Part shown: positions 11,001 through 23,183 of the stretch, one piece after another
Layout: every line of letters starts with the position of its first letter
Position numbering within the stretch: the first letter of the stretch is position 1
NCBI GenBank assembly: GCA_032433595.1
Contig: JASWJB010000183.1
Span: 24,081-88,080, forward strand
Reading direction: 5' to 3'
Source of the DNA: Conoideocrella luteorostrata
Taxonomy: Eukaryota; Ascomycota; Sordariomycetes; Hypocreales; Clavicipitaceae
DNA length: 64,000 nt
Translations under genes and position numbers: made by a program
Notes under the pieces: generated by a model
Seen by the model: the letters and a program-made list of their open reading frames with translations, nothing else
Told to the model about the DNA's origin: nothing
The model's database searches: none

Positions 11001-13974
11001 GGGAGAGACGGCGCTGACCCGCGTGAATGAATGCAGCACAAGTTGTCTCGTTTTTTAAATATGACAAACGATAGACGGGCGTGCGTGCATCTCTTCATGT
11101 TGGATACAGCCCGACACACGGAGTACAGATTCAGCGCATGACAGCTGCGGTGGTGGGATAAGCACGGCGGAGAGGAGCGGAGCCGCACAAGACAAGCTGC
11201 TGACAAGCTGCGAGATGACTTCATGGGGATTGGTGCGCGTCATGCTGGTCACCGGTTCTGCAGGATTTCCCCAGTGTCGCGGGATGCTGCAGGCGTGGCC
11301 GCGCTCCCCGGCTATCGCTCCTTGCTCATACATGCACTATTGCGCGCAGACTGCGGAGTAACTCTGTACTGAATTGGCAATTTGGCCACAATTGAAGAAT
11401 GGGCCGAATACAGCATGTATTTCAATTCAAATAATCACGCCACAGCTGTTTAGTAGGTGCAGATCGCTGGCCTTGACGTAGAGGCCATTGATGACTGCAC
11501 CTTCGGAGCATGAGTGCTTGGCAACTCCCCGGTGCATTGCACATCAAATGTAAGTTTAAGGTCGGGCGAAATTCAATCCAGCCACCATCGGCCAAGGTCA
11601 TCGGCTTTCTCGACTGGTAGGCTTCGGAAACACCATCTATCAAGCACGGAGGGGAAGGGGACCTGCCCGGCAAAATGCCTGGGGGTCACAATGGAGGATC
11701 ATCGTTTTGAATGGGGGTCAGGTCGACGAATGTGCCTGTACGAGTCGAACATTGCTGCTGCCAGAGTACATCCAGAATCTACGCAAGCGTGGAAAAAGCA
11801 TCACGACGAGGCTGCACTTCCATTGGACCGCCTCAGCCAGTCGCAATTCATACGGATTCATTCATTCCCCAGACAGGTGTGGCTGACTGCCGGAGGAACG
11901 CCATTCGGGCTAAAGACCGAAAGTTGGCATCGTCGCTGACAAGAGCCTTTTTCTGACAGAAGCCTAGTTAGTCCGTTCACTGCTTAGTGAATGTGGGTGT
12001 CGAGGAACTTGATGGTGAACGGGGGTCTCGTGAATAATACGAAAGTGGCTTCTTCTTCTTCTTCTCCTTCCTGCTGTTATCATTTTATTAACCGACCCCA
12101 AGACGGTGTGGCGGCCGCCATTCACCCCACACGATCGCGACAAGAGTCAGCCACCCCCAGGGTTTTCCAATGGTCAATAGCCGGGGCGCGAGATGCATAA
12201 ACAATAGCCACACCGCTAGGGCAAACCATTACGACTCATTGACGATTCTTGCAAAGCCGTATAATTGGCTGTTTGCACAGCTGCAGATGTCCTAGTGTAG
12301 AGATGGTGTGTGTAAGTCAGCGCGACAGATTGCAAAACATCGCGTCATGGCGTGTCGTGTGTGGCAACAAAAAAGACGGACAAAAGAATCTAATGTGTAG
12401 TTTGTAGTACGAAGTACCGAACTAGTCACTGTCGTCCGAAAGGTGGTCAACCGGCCGGACAATACCAAACTCGGCAGTTAACAGAAAAAGCAAAGACGTG
12501 GCGCAAAACGCCAGACCAACAGCTTTGCGACGCCATCGCGGCGCTCATGCGACATCTTTATTTGGTGGGGACATGATATGCCAATCTTCATCTAGGTCTG
12601 ATATATGCGTTATCAATGGCTCCTGATCATAAATGGGCCAGAAAGATTCAGGGTCATCTTGCCCTGGAACAAGCTGATACGTCAAAGATTTCATTCAGCG
12701 TTTTGCAGCATCTGATTGTCCTTGCAATGCACTCCCAAAGCTGATATGGCACCATCAAAGCTAAAGCTCATCTGTGCTTTCACCATGTCCGGAAGTTTTA
12801 CGCAATGCTGGAGTTTAATCCCCTATTCTCGTCCAAAAAAAAAAAAAGAAGCGAAACAAAAGCTCCAACTTTGCCATGGGTCGACCAACAGACCAACAGC
12901 CTAGTGTGATCAGGCCAGGCTGACGCACAATAAATCTAGCACGAGCATTCTAGCACGAGCATATCGTGAGCGAAATGGTAAAATACCCATTGCTGCAAAA
13001 TGCACCTTCTCCATTGATGGCGCAGCCGAACACTAAAAGTGGCTATTTGTGATGGAGGCATTTTTGAACACACCAAAGGGAAGCGATGACGGCGCAAGCT
13101 CCTGGACCAATCTGATGAGTTGGGGTGAAACCTGATCAAGCGTAATGGCGTGTATCTAGGCACTTCGCGATGAAGCGAATGCGAGCTTAAATGAGTTTGT
13201 TGGAGTATAACTCACATGCATCCCAGGGTTTAAATGAGAGACAGAGAACTTCCCATCTATAAAATGCCCTCTTTGTTCCTCTTTTTCCTCCCATCAGCAT
13301 CGACTTTTCTATTCCAAGACATTCTTCAACTTCTTTTGCAACAGCTTTCGAGGCTTCCACTACACAATGACTTCATGATGGCAAACTCCTTTCCATCAAT
13401 AACGATCTGGATACCCACTCTGGCCTCTAGAGCGTCAGTGATGAGCGGTGTGGACCAATACAGGTGCATAACAGTATGAGGGGAGATGCTGCTCATCTGC
13501 CCACGCAATTTATGCACGAGGGACTGTTGGTGTTGGATAACAAAGAAGCCAGATGGGGTTGGAAGTACGGAGAAAGAACTCGAAAATCGAGAATCGAGAA
13601 TCGAGAGGATAGGTTGGAAACGAAAGGACAGGAATTCCCAGAGAATTGAAGAAAGGGAAGCACACAAAGTGTTGCGAGATGGCGTGACTCGTCGACTTTT
13701 GTTCCGGCCAATGCAGGATGATATTAATATACGTCAAATGCTGCCAAAGAACAGCAGTTCGGTTGTCTCCCTCTCGTGGTCTTGAATTGGGTGGTTGAAT
13801 TGAGAAATTCTCCGATGCGTCTCCACATCTTTACTTCAACGTCGACGAATCGCGCGAGAATACATCAGAGCAAATCTCAGATACGTCAACTTCCTTTCTG
13901 TGTGCTGAGGACATGATTTTAGGCAGCAGCTTTTCTTTTTGCAGAGCAAACACGGACAGAAAAGGAAGGGGGGT

Positions 13975-14005
13975 GTGTGCGCGCGTGTGCGTGTGTGCGT
14001 GCGTG
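13975..14005. repeat. (GT)n/(GC)n alternating purine-pyrimidine tract
   Basis: About 30 bases of alternating G with T or C. Such strict purine-pyrimidine alternation can in principle adopt Z-form DNA; that is inference only. Confidence 0.75.
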
Positions 14006-15817
14006 ATTGTGTCCAACAACAATGGGCCGGCCATTTATCTCGCCGAGTTTAGAATTTAAAAAAGTACGGTACATACTGTAACAAACCCGGAATAAAAACA
14101 AAAGCTAAAATAAAGCCGTGGAGTGAACCCCCCCCCCCCCCCCCCTCCAAACCAACCTCAACGCGCGGACCAAGCAGTTTCAATGCTAATACTCCAAACC
14201 AACAACAGACATGCAAAGACCTTCGCTCAGTGTTTGTTTGTGACTGGTTTTAGACAAGATTTCTTTTTTCTACTGATTCCCAAGCCGGACGGGACCTCAT
14301 GTGACCTCCTGACAGCGCGGGGTCATTGCTGCGCTGCGACCGAGTGAGTTTGGGAATTCATTCGTTGGTGAGTCACAGTTATGGTTTCTTAGTTGCGGTT
14401 CGCTCGTTCATGCAAACAAGCCCATTTTGTTTTGTTAGGTCGAACTAATAGTTTTTTAAATAATAATAATAATAATAAAAACACAAGGTTAATTTAAATT
14501 CCATGCGAGTCGGCGGTTTATTGTTTAATTTTATTGTATTTTAAATCCCCAAGCAGCTAACGCGTTGCACAGTATGCACAGTCGTAGGGAGTAGCGTCAA
14601 CTAGAGGAGACCGCGACTCAAAGTGGCCTGCTTTTTCACGACGCCCCCAGCAGCCACAGGCGTCGGCTTCCGTAGCGCAAGAATCCGGGGCAGAGCGCCA
14701 GCAGAGCAAGCCCATCCGACCCGGACGAATCGCATTTGGTCGCGGCGGGCCACCAAAACGTTGGAAATGACTACATAGTTACATATGTACGGAGTATATG
14801 CATGCCAACACCAGCGCAGAGTACTCCGCAACGGAGCACGCAGTGTGGACTGGTACATCGGAAGAATCTGGGGTTGCCGCCTGCGCGCATGCGATGCGTG
14901 GCGCGGGGTCCCCGTGGGCAAGAGGCGGCACACATGACATGACTGACACGAGCAGTGCCATCTGTCGGCCCGGGCATGAGCGGCTAACTGCCTCGGCGAT
15001 CAGTGTGTGCAGTGTGCAGTGTGCTTGACTCGGTGTCGCTGGGCGTGTCTTCCAGAAGTCGCTTTGGAAGCAATACCCGTCCGTCCATCGTGAGGTGGAA
15101 CTTGCTGTACCGAGTTATGTACTTACTGTATCATCTAAACGCCCCCCCCCCCCTCCCCCGTCTCCCATGCCCACGAGCGCGAAGCTGCCAAAGTTCCCGC
15201 CTCAAAGGACCCTTTGTGCACTTAATCAAGTTCAGTGGTTCGGTACGGAGCACAGCAGCTAGTTTCCCCCTTTCAGTTCCATTACGTTACGTCAAAAATC
15301 CTGTCCGCGAGCCCTGCTGACCTGGCTGGTCCCAATCCTCCACGCGGGACAGCGGAAATGCTCCTCCTCGCCCGTCACTATCCGCCCCCAACCAGGCGGT
15401 GAGGTAATCGTTTGGCAATCGAAAGATACACATATGCGCACGCGGCTGCCCCTCTGGGGGTAAGCAAAGTCGTCCGGAAGGAGAAGAACTTGTGCTGATG
15501 GCGCTGACTACGTATGTACAGGGCTGGTGGACATGCCCGTTTTGGCGGCGCGGTTCCGCAAATCGACTGACTGCCCTTTTCGGGGTCGCACGTGGCGTTT
15601 TGGAAGGGTCCTTCTGTATTGTACATGCAGGGCTGGGTTACGGACTGGTGGGAGACGGTCGAGAACGTAACAAACGGCTCGCTCTTTTGGGGTGGAGGAT
15701 TTAACACGGAGGATGCCGTGATGTGGGCTGAGCAGCGTTGCCTACGTACGGTACTGCTATCTGGACCTCGTACGGACGACGTAGTAGTTAACCACTCCCG
15801 TAGCAACTTGATTTTAG

Positions 15818-15833
15818 TACGGAGTACTCCGTA
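15818..15833. repeat. Perfect 16-bp palindrome TACGGAGTACTCCGTA
   Basis: The same palindrome as at 6132-6147, here followed directly by CGGAGCA, so that three half-sites sit in a row. Confidence 0.9.
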
Positions 15834-17602
15834 CGGAGCACATACTTCGTCGCATGTGTGCCGTCTAAACTCAACGCGTCACATGATTTGTCCTTGTCCT
15901 TCCCCAAAGTCTGATGCCTCATATCCTGTTTTCCATGCTGCTGATCCCAGCGAGTGAGTGTCCGGCAGTCTGAACAGTCTGAACAGTCTGAAATTACAAT
16001 TCCCTCGCGCAGTCTTTACCTTCTTCGCTGTGACATATTTCACGAAAGTCCCTTGTCCTGCCCCGTGTATGGACATGCCTTGTATCAAACTCTTTCTCCC
16101 ATGCCGCTCTGTATTTGTGTACGTGCCAACCAGGCCCCATGTCATTCCCCAGACGATCGAGGCATGTGCAAACGGGCTGCGCAGGACCTCGCCCCTCCTC
16201 CCCTCCCATCACATCCATCACATCTTAATTGATTTAATTTATTTTCCGTCAATCGCCGCTGCTCCGTGCCAATCGCTCATATGACGGCCCTTGTGAAGAA
16301 CATGCATGCAGGTTAAAAACCCCGGGGGCCGTATGTACATACCTAGTACGTTACGCAGCGCAGTCGCCCTCCCACGCCCAGCCTTTCTCGCTGTCGGACC
16401 ACACAGCATTGACGGGCCAAATTACCGGTCAGCGGCCCAGCCACGTTTCTCGGGATCAAGGTTACATTCTCTTGGGTTTTATTTCGGGGAGAACCAACAA
16501 GCGACGGTTGGCTCATACTCCGCACTTCATGTCACTGCAGTGCGTACGGGGAACAGCAGTCATGGCGGTCATCAACCTGGAGCCTGCTGCGGCAGTGTTC
16601 AGACAGCAGCACAATCTGCGGTACGGTACGGAGAACGGAGTAGTCAGGCAATGTCTCTCTGCTCGCAAATAGTTACTCGGTTCAGCAGGTGTGAATCGTC
16701 ACACAGGCTTATCCCGGGGCCCCAACGGCATGGCAGCTCAGAATGAACGGCCTCGCTCGCGCCTGTCAATATCGCGATTCTCGTCCCATCCCCCGTAATC
16801 AAAGTCATACCCGCAAATTTTGCGCACTCTATCCCAGCCGCCTAGGGTTGACGGCCCGAGAGTAAGTAGGGAGCTGGTGGTGGCCATGTGCAGGACTACT
16901 CTGTATTGGACTAGTCGTGATCCGTAACTGTTGCATTGTGTTGTACTCCGTAGTTATTGTATTGTATTGTACATACTAGTATGCCCACGGCGCCGTCATG
17001 GCCAACTGGCTAGCTAGCCCGCGGACGTTACCAGAGTTGCCTGGCCGCCCCTGGTAACAAAGAGGAGTCTTGGGCAGCAACTTGGGGGCCTTTGACAGAA
17101 AACCCCCTGGTCCTGCGTAGAAGGTCTGGAAGTTTACCTTGTCTTCCTTGACGGACACGGGGAGGGGAGGCGGAGGGGGAGGGGGGGCGTGTGTGAGGAC
17201 GGTCAGGCAAGTGTCACGGCCAGCCATGGGCGCGAGTAAGTTGTGAAGCTGCGGTTCCAAAGAATTAATTCTTGGAATTAAATCTTTTAAATCAAATGGA
17301 AAGGGGAACAACGGTGGTTTTCTTCTCCGTCTTGTCTGTAGCATGAGCGCGATCATCTGATATGGACTCGCTGCGTGGCATTAGTGCCCGCCCGTATGCA
17401 CTCCACACAGGCAATTACGTGCTGCAGCTGGCCCTACGAGATTCGACGCTCCATCCATCGGTGTAACAGCAAAAAGCCATGTCAGTGGTATATGTACGCA
17501 GTGTTCTGAGCAGTACTCTCTGCATGCAGGCAAACCACCCCGCCGCCATCATGAACATGCCAATATTGACCGTTGGAAATCGAGAGGACACTGACAGAAG
17601 AC

Positions 17603-17634
17603 GGCTGGCTGGCTGGCTGGCTGGCTGGCTGGTT
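17603..17634. repeat. (GGCT)n microsatellite
   Basis: About seven tandem GGCT units ending in GGTT. A simple tetranucleotide repeat. Confidence 0.9.
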
Positions 17635-18158
17635 GGCCATTCCGCACGATTCAAGCACATGCCAAAACCCGTGACAGACAGGCCTGCAAAACAGTTGGCA
17701 TTGATTACTCCGTGCTCTCTATGTATGAGCTCCGTACGGACGGAGTTCGGCGCAGTTACGGAGCATGCTCATTTCCTTTCTTCCGTTTTCTTTCATTTTA
17801 TTTCCTGATTTTATTTTATTTTTTATTTTATTTATTTTCTTAAACTCTGGCAGTCGCCAATTTGCATGCAACAGGGGCCATTGCAGAAATCTCCCGCCCC
17901 CTTGGGAGAACAAAGCGCTTGTGGCCGCTAAGGCATAAACCGGGACCGGGAGGGGCGCCCCGGAGCCGCTAGCAGGCTGGCGAAGAGACAAAATGTCAGT
18001 TCATTTACCGAGTGTGTGTCTCTGTGTCTCTCATCGCCTGCTCATTCAAGTAAGGCAGCGCGGAGGAGCTACAGAGCTAGCTGTTGTTCGGTCCCGAAAG
18101 AGTCAGTTGAACCGGGTGCGTGAAGTACCATCCGGGCGCTATCACTAGTTGAGTCTGG

Positions 18159-18260
18159 TTTTTTTCCTTTTTTCTTTTTTTTTTTCTTCTTTTCTTCTTT
18201 TTTTCTTTTTTTCTTTTTTTCTTCTCTTTCTCTCTCTTTATTTATTATTTTTTTTTTTTG
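18159..18260. repeat. 100-base polypyrimidine (T/C) tract
   Basis: About 100 bases almost wholly of T with scattered C on the plus strand, mostly in TTTTTTC units, degenerating into TCTCTC and then T. A strand-asymmetric simple tract; no coding role seen. Confidence 0.85.
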
Positions 18261-21036
18261 TTGAAGGGGGGGAAAGAGGGGGCGGCTTCACATGTACGTA
18301 GACTGGCAAGCCGACCATCAGAAATAACATGCCATGCCATGCTGTGTTCTTGAGTGTGATGCATGCTCATCACTCTGGGAGAATATCGCACTGTGGGCCA
18401 TCCGAGCGCAAGTGCGGTCGGTGTCAGAGAGGCAACTAACTAGCTAATCAAGACGCTTAAAGACAATGCGCAACCACAAGGGACACTCACTACTCCGTAC
18501 ACTTCGCTTCTCTGGAAGGGCTCACGGGGGTGGTGGTGTGCATGCGTGCGTGCCGCAAGTTGCAGATAACAGTTGGCACCTGTCGGGCCTACTTCACCGA
18601 CGAGTCGTGCTTGGAGACCCGGGGGGCTCTAGTTACTTGCTGCCGGAGCCTGGCCTCCATGTGAAGCAGTGCCACGATGCCTGCACGCGGCGTGACCTGG
18701 TGCACGTGTGGCCATGCTCCGACCGAATACTCACTTCAATAGCCGTCCAGCCGTCCAGCCGTCTATCCACAGCGCCAGCCAGAAGCACCCAGCACTACCG
18801 AGCAATAGTGGTCAATACGGCAACCGGGGAGGCCGACATCAGCGCTGATGAACGCCTGCTCCACCACCACCAACTGGGTGTTTGAGGTGAGGAGGTAGGT
18901 TGCGAGGGCCTCGCGAGAGGACACTGAGCGGACCGTTCCACGGCCACGGGACGGCGCCGTCGACGGATGTGGGGAAAGGAGGAGACATGGAGAGAGCATG
19001 CATGCACTGCGTAGAAATATCTCCGTGACGAGATACGGAGTACCTAGTTTGCTAGTCAAGGTACTCCGTACACACAAATATTGCAGCTCTTGTCGAGTCG
19101 TGAGCTGCCCGCTACGGCCTCCAGGGTGAAATCGTGCGACAAGCTAAGGCAAACAAAAACAGCCTGAGCTGAGCAGAGCAGGCTCGAGCTGCGTCTGTAG
19201 GGAAGAGGGGGGGGGTGGTGGTTCATGACAGCAACGGTGCTTTGGTGGCGGAAGACGTGCTTTGACCGTTGTCGCGTTGCCTGTCCAGCTGCTGTGCCTG
19301 AGTCTCGGTCGCTGGCTAGACTGACGTGGAATCTGCACAGCTAACTAATAGTCATAGTTGCACGAAACCTGACGAGGCATGAACCCCACGTGGGCTTCAA
19401 TTTCCAGTCCTTGACGTGATGCCGCCTTGAACACCAACTACCAGGGCACGCAGGGCAGACGCCTCAGTGACTACTCCATTCTGACTACGCGACTACTCCG
19501 TAAGCTGCCGTTATCCCAGGATCTCTGTGTCACGCAATCCCTAACTTGACAGCTGCAATTTGCCGTACTCTATCCATCACAACACGGCGTACGGAGTACG
19601 GAACGCATCTACCCAAAATCAAAGGTTGCATCCAGCCAGCGCCACCCCCCCTGGGAGGACCCTGGATCGACCGTCACAACCCCCCACAGAACAATGTGCA
19701 ACGTGGAGGAGCAAGAGGAGGCACGTCGCACGTCGCACGTAAATGCCCTCGGTCTCGAATCCTGCCAGTCCAAATCGACGAGACTTACATACGCCGCGCT
19801 GTTACGTGCAATGCCGTAGGAGGCGCTGACATGTACGAAGTACATACTCCGTAGCTAGTTATGTGATCATTTGTTCTGGCTTGGCCTGTGCTACCAAAAC
19901 CCGGTTTCGTTCCGCTTCGCAACTTGGTCCAGACTACGCCGTCATATGTATGTAGGCTCTGCCACCGCGCGGCTTACAATCCCTATGTAAGCAGGACTTC
20001 CCAGTACGCACTATCGGTCTACAGATATTACATCTCGCGGACTGTCGCCGAGCGCAATAGCATAGTTAATCGGCATCCGAGGCAGGAAGGTCATCGCAAG
20101 GATAACGTGCCTACGGAGATACTCTTGTATTGCACAGGGCTGGGAGGCGTGAAATCCTCCATGCCATTAGTAAACACTGAGATGGGGGAGTGCACTAACA
20201 CAGCAAATATAATTAAACGCTTTTTTCTTATATATTTTTTTTAATAATATTCCCTTTCCATTTTTATTTTCTATTTTATTTATTTATTTGACATCATTTA
20301 TTTGAATTAGCCCCTGGTTCTGCCACTGGACTGGTCCCGGCGACACGATCCCTCGAAACACGGGCACAACACCCTCCCGAGCTGCGCTGTGCTGTGCTGG
20401 ACCTGTCAAAACGTATTCGTAGCCGCTGATTGACTGCCGCGCGTTGCATGTGCGCCGCACGATCGTCGAACGTGCCGTCCAGGCAGATCCCGTAACTGAA
20501 GAAACGGCGCTGTGCGTGTGAAATGGCTGCCGAATCAAATGGGCCCAAAACCGCAGCCCGTTGCGCTAGGCAAATAAACGTCCAGTGTTAGACGCTGGTT
20601 GGGAGAGCCAGGAGGCGCAGGCGGCGGTCACATTGCGCTGTCACCGTCAGATGCCGGTCCAACAGGACCAACAGGATGCTTTGAAAAGCGGCTGGCGTAT
20701 CAGAAATCGTTATGCGTGCGTGGACAGGTTGTACGTGGTGCGTAGCGCTTATTTCTGGCACAGATGTGATGGCTTCAGAACCAATGTCCCTTGCCGTTGG
20801 ATGGACGTCTTCCAGTAGGCGACGAGAGCTGCGGCGTGTGAGACATGTTGAGCGTTTTTTTCTTCCAACTAATTTTAAAATTCACATCCTTCACGAATCA
20901 GTGCATGCGCAGGAGCGAGATAATAATAATGATGATAAAAAACACCACTTTGCGTTGGTAGTACTCGTTCTGGAGTCAGCTGAGCATTTCGGCCCATGTA
21001 CTCCGTATAAACCAACTGCTATGGGACCAGCATCGT

Positions 21037-21070
21037 CGCATCATCACATCATCACATCATCACATCATCA
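21037..21070. repeat. Tandem repeat, unit CATCACAT/CATCAT
   Basis: Four copies of an 8-base ATCATCAC-type unit, just downstream of the 3' end of the CHY zinc-finger gene on the other strand. Confidence 0.8.
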
Positions 21071-21131
21071 GCTTATTACCATCCCCTTACCAACAGCGCT
21101 AGCCCGACCAACACCAGGTGGTACTCGCTAC

Positions 21132-23183
21132 TCACTCCTTCTTTTTCACATCCCTAAGCCTCTTGTACTTTCGCGGATCCTTACGGCTCATCATCTTCTG
21201 GTCTCTCGTTCCCTTGCCCCCTTCCCAGAACCCTCGTCCCTTCTTGCCAATGACACTGCGTCCGCAGAAGCCGCACGCCTCCACCATGTAATTCTGCTCT
21301 CTGCTGCACCAGCCGCATATCATGCGATTCGCCCATTCGTTAATGTGATCTTCCGCAGTATCATGACACCTGTCACACGGATGGACGCGGTTACAGCAGG
21401 AAAACCGAAACCATCGGAAGGACTTGCGGTAATGAGAGCAGGCACCTCTATCGGGGAGCGCCTCGCCCGCGTGGAGGCCCAGCTTCTCCGTCTTTCGGCG
21501 TGGGCCGACTGCGGGCGGAGGCAGTGACCCGGGCGATATGAAGAGGAACTTGACCTCGGGGATCTTGAAGGTGAATTTGCCGTGGCACTCGCGACACACA
21601 TTGGTCATGGTTTCACCCCTAACCGACACGAGTCCTTGGCTGGCAGTTGAACACCGTGCACATGTCGGCACAAAGGTGCTCGGGAGCATGTCCGCGACTT
21701 TGCAGCCGGATAAATCGATGAATCCGGCGCGAGAAGAGTTCTCGTGAACCAGGGTCTGATTGAACTTGGCCGTAAGCTGGGTGGCGCACTTTTTACAGCT
21801 TGCCATCTTTTCTGTACCAGGCTTTAGACCCGTAATGTCGTTTGTGGTTTTGCATCGTTCGCATTTGACGCTGATGCTCAACATCGACACCTGTAGCACT
21901 TCAATGCCATGTAGTTCAACAGATGGGAAGGACAGCAGAGTTCCCTTTTCCAAGACTTCGGACGGCCGTGGTGCTGGCTCGGCTTCAAATTCGGCGTTTC
22001 CTAGCGTAGCACCGCCATCGTCCTCATCCGTATCAGAATACGAATCGTTGGAGTCATCGTCATCTTGAGCAAAGTCCCATTCCGGGGGTCTTGGGATGAC
22101 TTGTATGTGGCTCAAGTCGTTGGTAGATTGTCTGGAAGGCCTGGTAGCTGGAGGCTGAGGCTTTACTTCCTCCACAATCTCACTTGCCTTCAGAGCTTCC
22201 GCTCTGTCAGCCGAGTCCTTGGCCTGCCTAGCCAAAGTGTGAAGGTTCTGAACCAGATAATTCATATGGCTCATAAGCGACATGGACTTCTGCTCAGCAG
22301 CTTTCTTGGTGAAAAGCTCTTCTACCGGCTCCGCATCCACTCCATCCGCCTCATTAAGCTGGATTCTGAGATCTTGCAGCGGGTACAGCAATGGCACAAT
22401 TAAATGGAGGCTGTTCACGGAGTGAAGACCTGCTGGCAGCTCATTTCTCCTCTTGGGCTCGATAGGTAACGTGAAGACGATGCCATCTGCAGACCTTCGA
22501 AACCTGGGTAGTCTTCCCATTCGAGCTTCAAGCTGGCGCACCTCTTGCGCTCGTCTAGCCTTTGCTTCCGCGATCTGTTCCCTTGAATACGATGGCTCTG
22601 GGACATATGATCTTGGAGCCGGCTTCGACTTGGCCGGCTCACTGGACATGGTTGTCTCCTCCTGTCTCGCAGATCCAGCGCTGTCAAGATGTCGAGTATC
22701 CTTGGGAGCAACCAGTTTGACAGTTTCGGTTCTTTCCTCGGACAGGAATTTCTCAAGGTTCTTGTCCAAGGCATTAACAATAGAGAGAATAGTTGCTCCC
22801 TTGCGCTCGCCGGCCAGCTTATCCCACCCTCTTTCAATGTTAATACCAAACCCGCGAGGGATGTTGGTATTCCGAACACGCAGCTCCGGCCGTTCATCCG
22901 GATAGTCTGCGGGGATGCGTACATCGCACTCAAGATGGGCCAATTCGAATGGAAAGTCCGGGTCGGAAGGTTTCAACTTGAACGTCAAAGACGTGGTTCC
23001 ATCACCAGTGGTAGATTCCCGGGGCGAAAATCTCCGCCGCAGCTGCTCAACCTGGTACGCCCTGGGGTTCTCCGCTTGAGACGATGGCACCGGCTTAGGT
23101 ACGATGCGTGAAGAAGATGGCTCTGCTACGGCCTGCTTGCGGGTCGGCGGTGACCCATCTTGTTGTTTCTTCAAGGCAATCAT
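21132..23183 (-). CDS. CHY zinc-finger protein with RWD-like N-terminal region
   Basis: A single-exon protein of 683 residues. The open frame extends upstream to 23357, but the first in-frame ATG is at 23183 (reading MIALKKQQDG); the upstream part starts with TTG and is a lysine-rich run more like leader sequence. Residues about 65-150 resemble an RWD/E2-like fold, with the phrase PADYPDERPEL typical of such domains. The middle holds CxxC pairs (CERC, CKKC, CARC, CREC) suggesting further zinc ribbons. Residues about 582-640 form the CHY zinc finger: CSHY, CC, HPCDRCHD, CGWCSREQ and CGFC, with a basic tail. CHY domains occur in plant and animal ubiquitin ligases and in the small mitochondrial yeast protein Hot13. 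No RING follows here, so ligase activity is not supported. The C-terminus ends in the lysine-rich DVKKKE. Confidence 0.85.
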   Translation of the reverse strand: MIALKKQQDGSPPTRKQAVAEPSSSRIVPKPVPSSQAENPRAYQVEQLRRRFSPRESTTGDGTTSLTFKLKPSDPDFPFELAHLECDVRIPADYPDERPELRVRNTNIPRGFGINIERGWDKLAGERKGATILSIVNALDKNLEKFLSEERTETVKLVAPKDTRHLDSAGSARQEETTMSSEPAKSKPAPRSYVPEPSYSREQIAEAKARRAQEVRQLEARMGRLPRFRRSADGIVFTLPIEPKRRNELPAGLHSVNSLHLIVPLLYPLQDLRIQLNEADGVDAEPVEELFTKKAAEQKSMSLMSHMNYLVQNLHTLARQAKDSADRAEALKASEIVEEVKPQPPATRPSRQSTNDLSHIQVIPRPPEWDFAQDDDDSNDSYSDTDEDDGGATLGNAEFEAEPAPRPSEVLEKGTLLSFPSVELHGIEVLQVSMLSISVKCERCKTTNDITGLKPGTEKMASCKKCATQLTAKFNQTLVHENSSRAGFIDLSGCKVADMLPSTFVPTCARCSTASQGLVSVRGETMTNVCRECHGKFTFKIPEVKFLFISPGSLPPPAVGPRRKTEKLGLHAGEALPDRGACSHYRKSFRWFRFSCCNRVHPCDRCHDTAEDHINEWANRMICGWCSREQNYMVEACGFCGRSVIGKKGRGFWEGGKGTRDQKMMSRKDPRKYKRLRDVKKKE

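Larger units (their letters stand above)
2760..21131. other. 18-kb gene-free region with simple repeats, A/T islands and dispersed TACGGAGTA motifs
   Basis: No open frame here has a recognisable domain, convincing splice structure or coding-like composition; the longest frames are under 200 codons and look random. What is seen: short A/T-only islands (about 7425-7500, 8400-8470, 8940-9000, 14450-14540, 17780-17845, 20210-20295), long homopolymers (T at 8704-8722 and 10740-10758, C at 9959-9974 and 14128-14145), several microsatellites listed separately, and numerous copies of TACGGAGTA or its complement. No transposase, reverse transcriptase or long terminal repeat was found. Lineage-specific genes or non-coding RNAs cannot be excluded without transcript data. 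Confidence 0.6.

Noticed and set aside
10628..11224. Minus-strand frame of 198 codons in the gene desert
   Set aside because: It contains a lysine run read from a T homopolymer, has no domain and no splice or promoter support.
16306..16746. Plus-strand frame of 146 codons
   Set aside because: No domain, overlapping frames of similar length on both strands, and a TACGGAGTA-like motif inside; judged chance.
18466..18885. Plus-strand frame of 139 codons
   Set aside because: Competes with equally long frames on the other strand and shows no family similarity.
20712..21527. Plus-strand frame of 271 codons overlapping the CHY gene 3' end
   Set aside because: Half of it is antisense to the CHY zinc finger, and the rest is histidine/isoleucine from the CATCACAT repeat.
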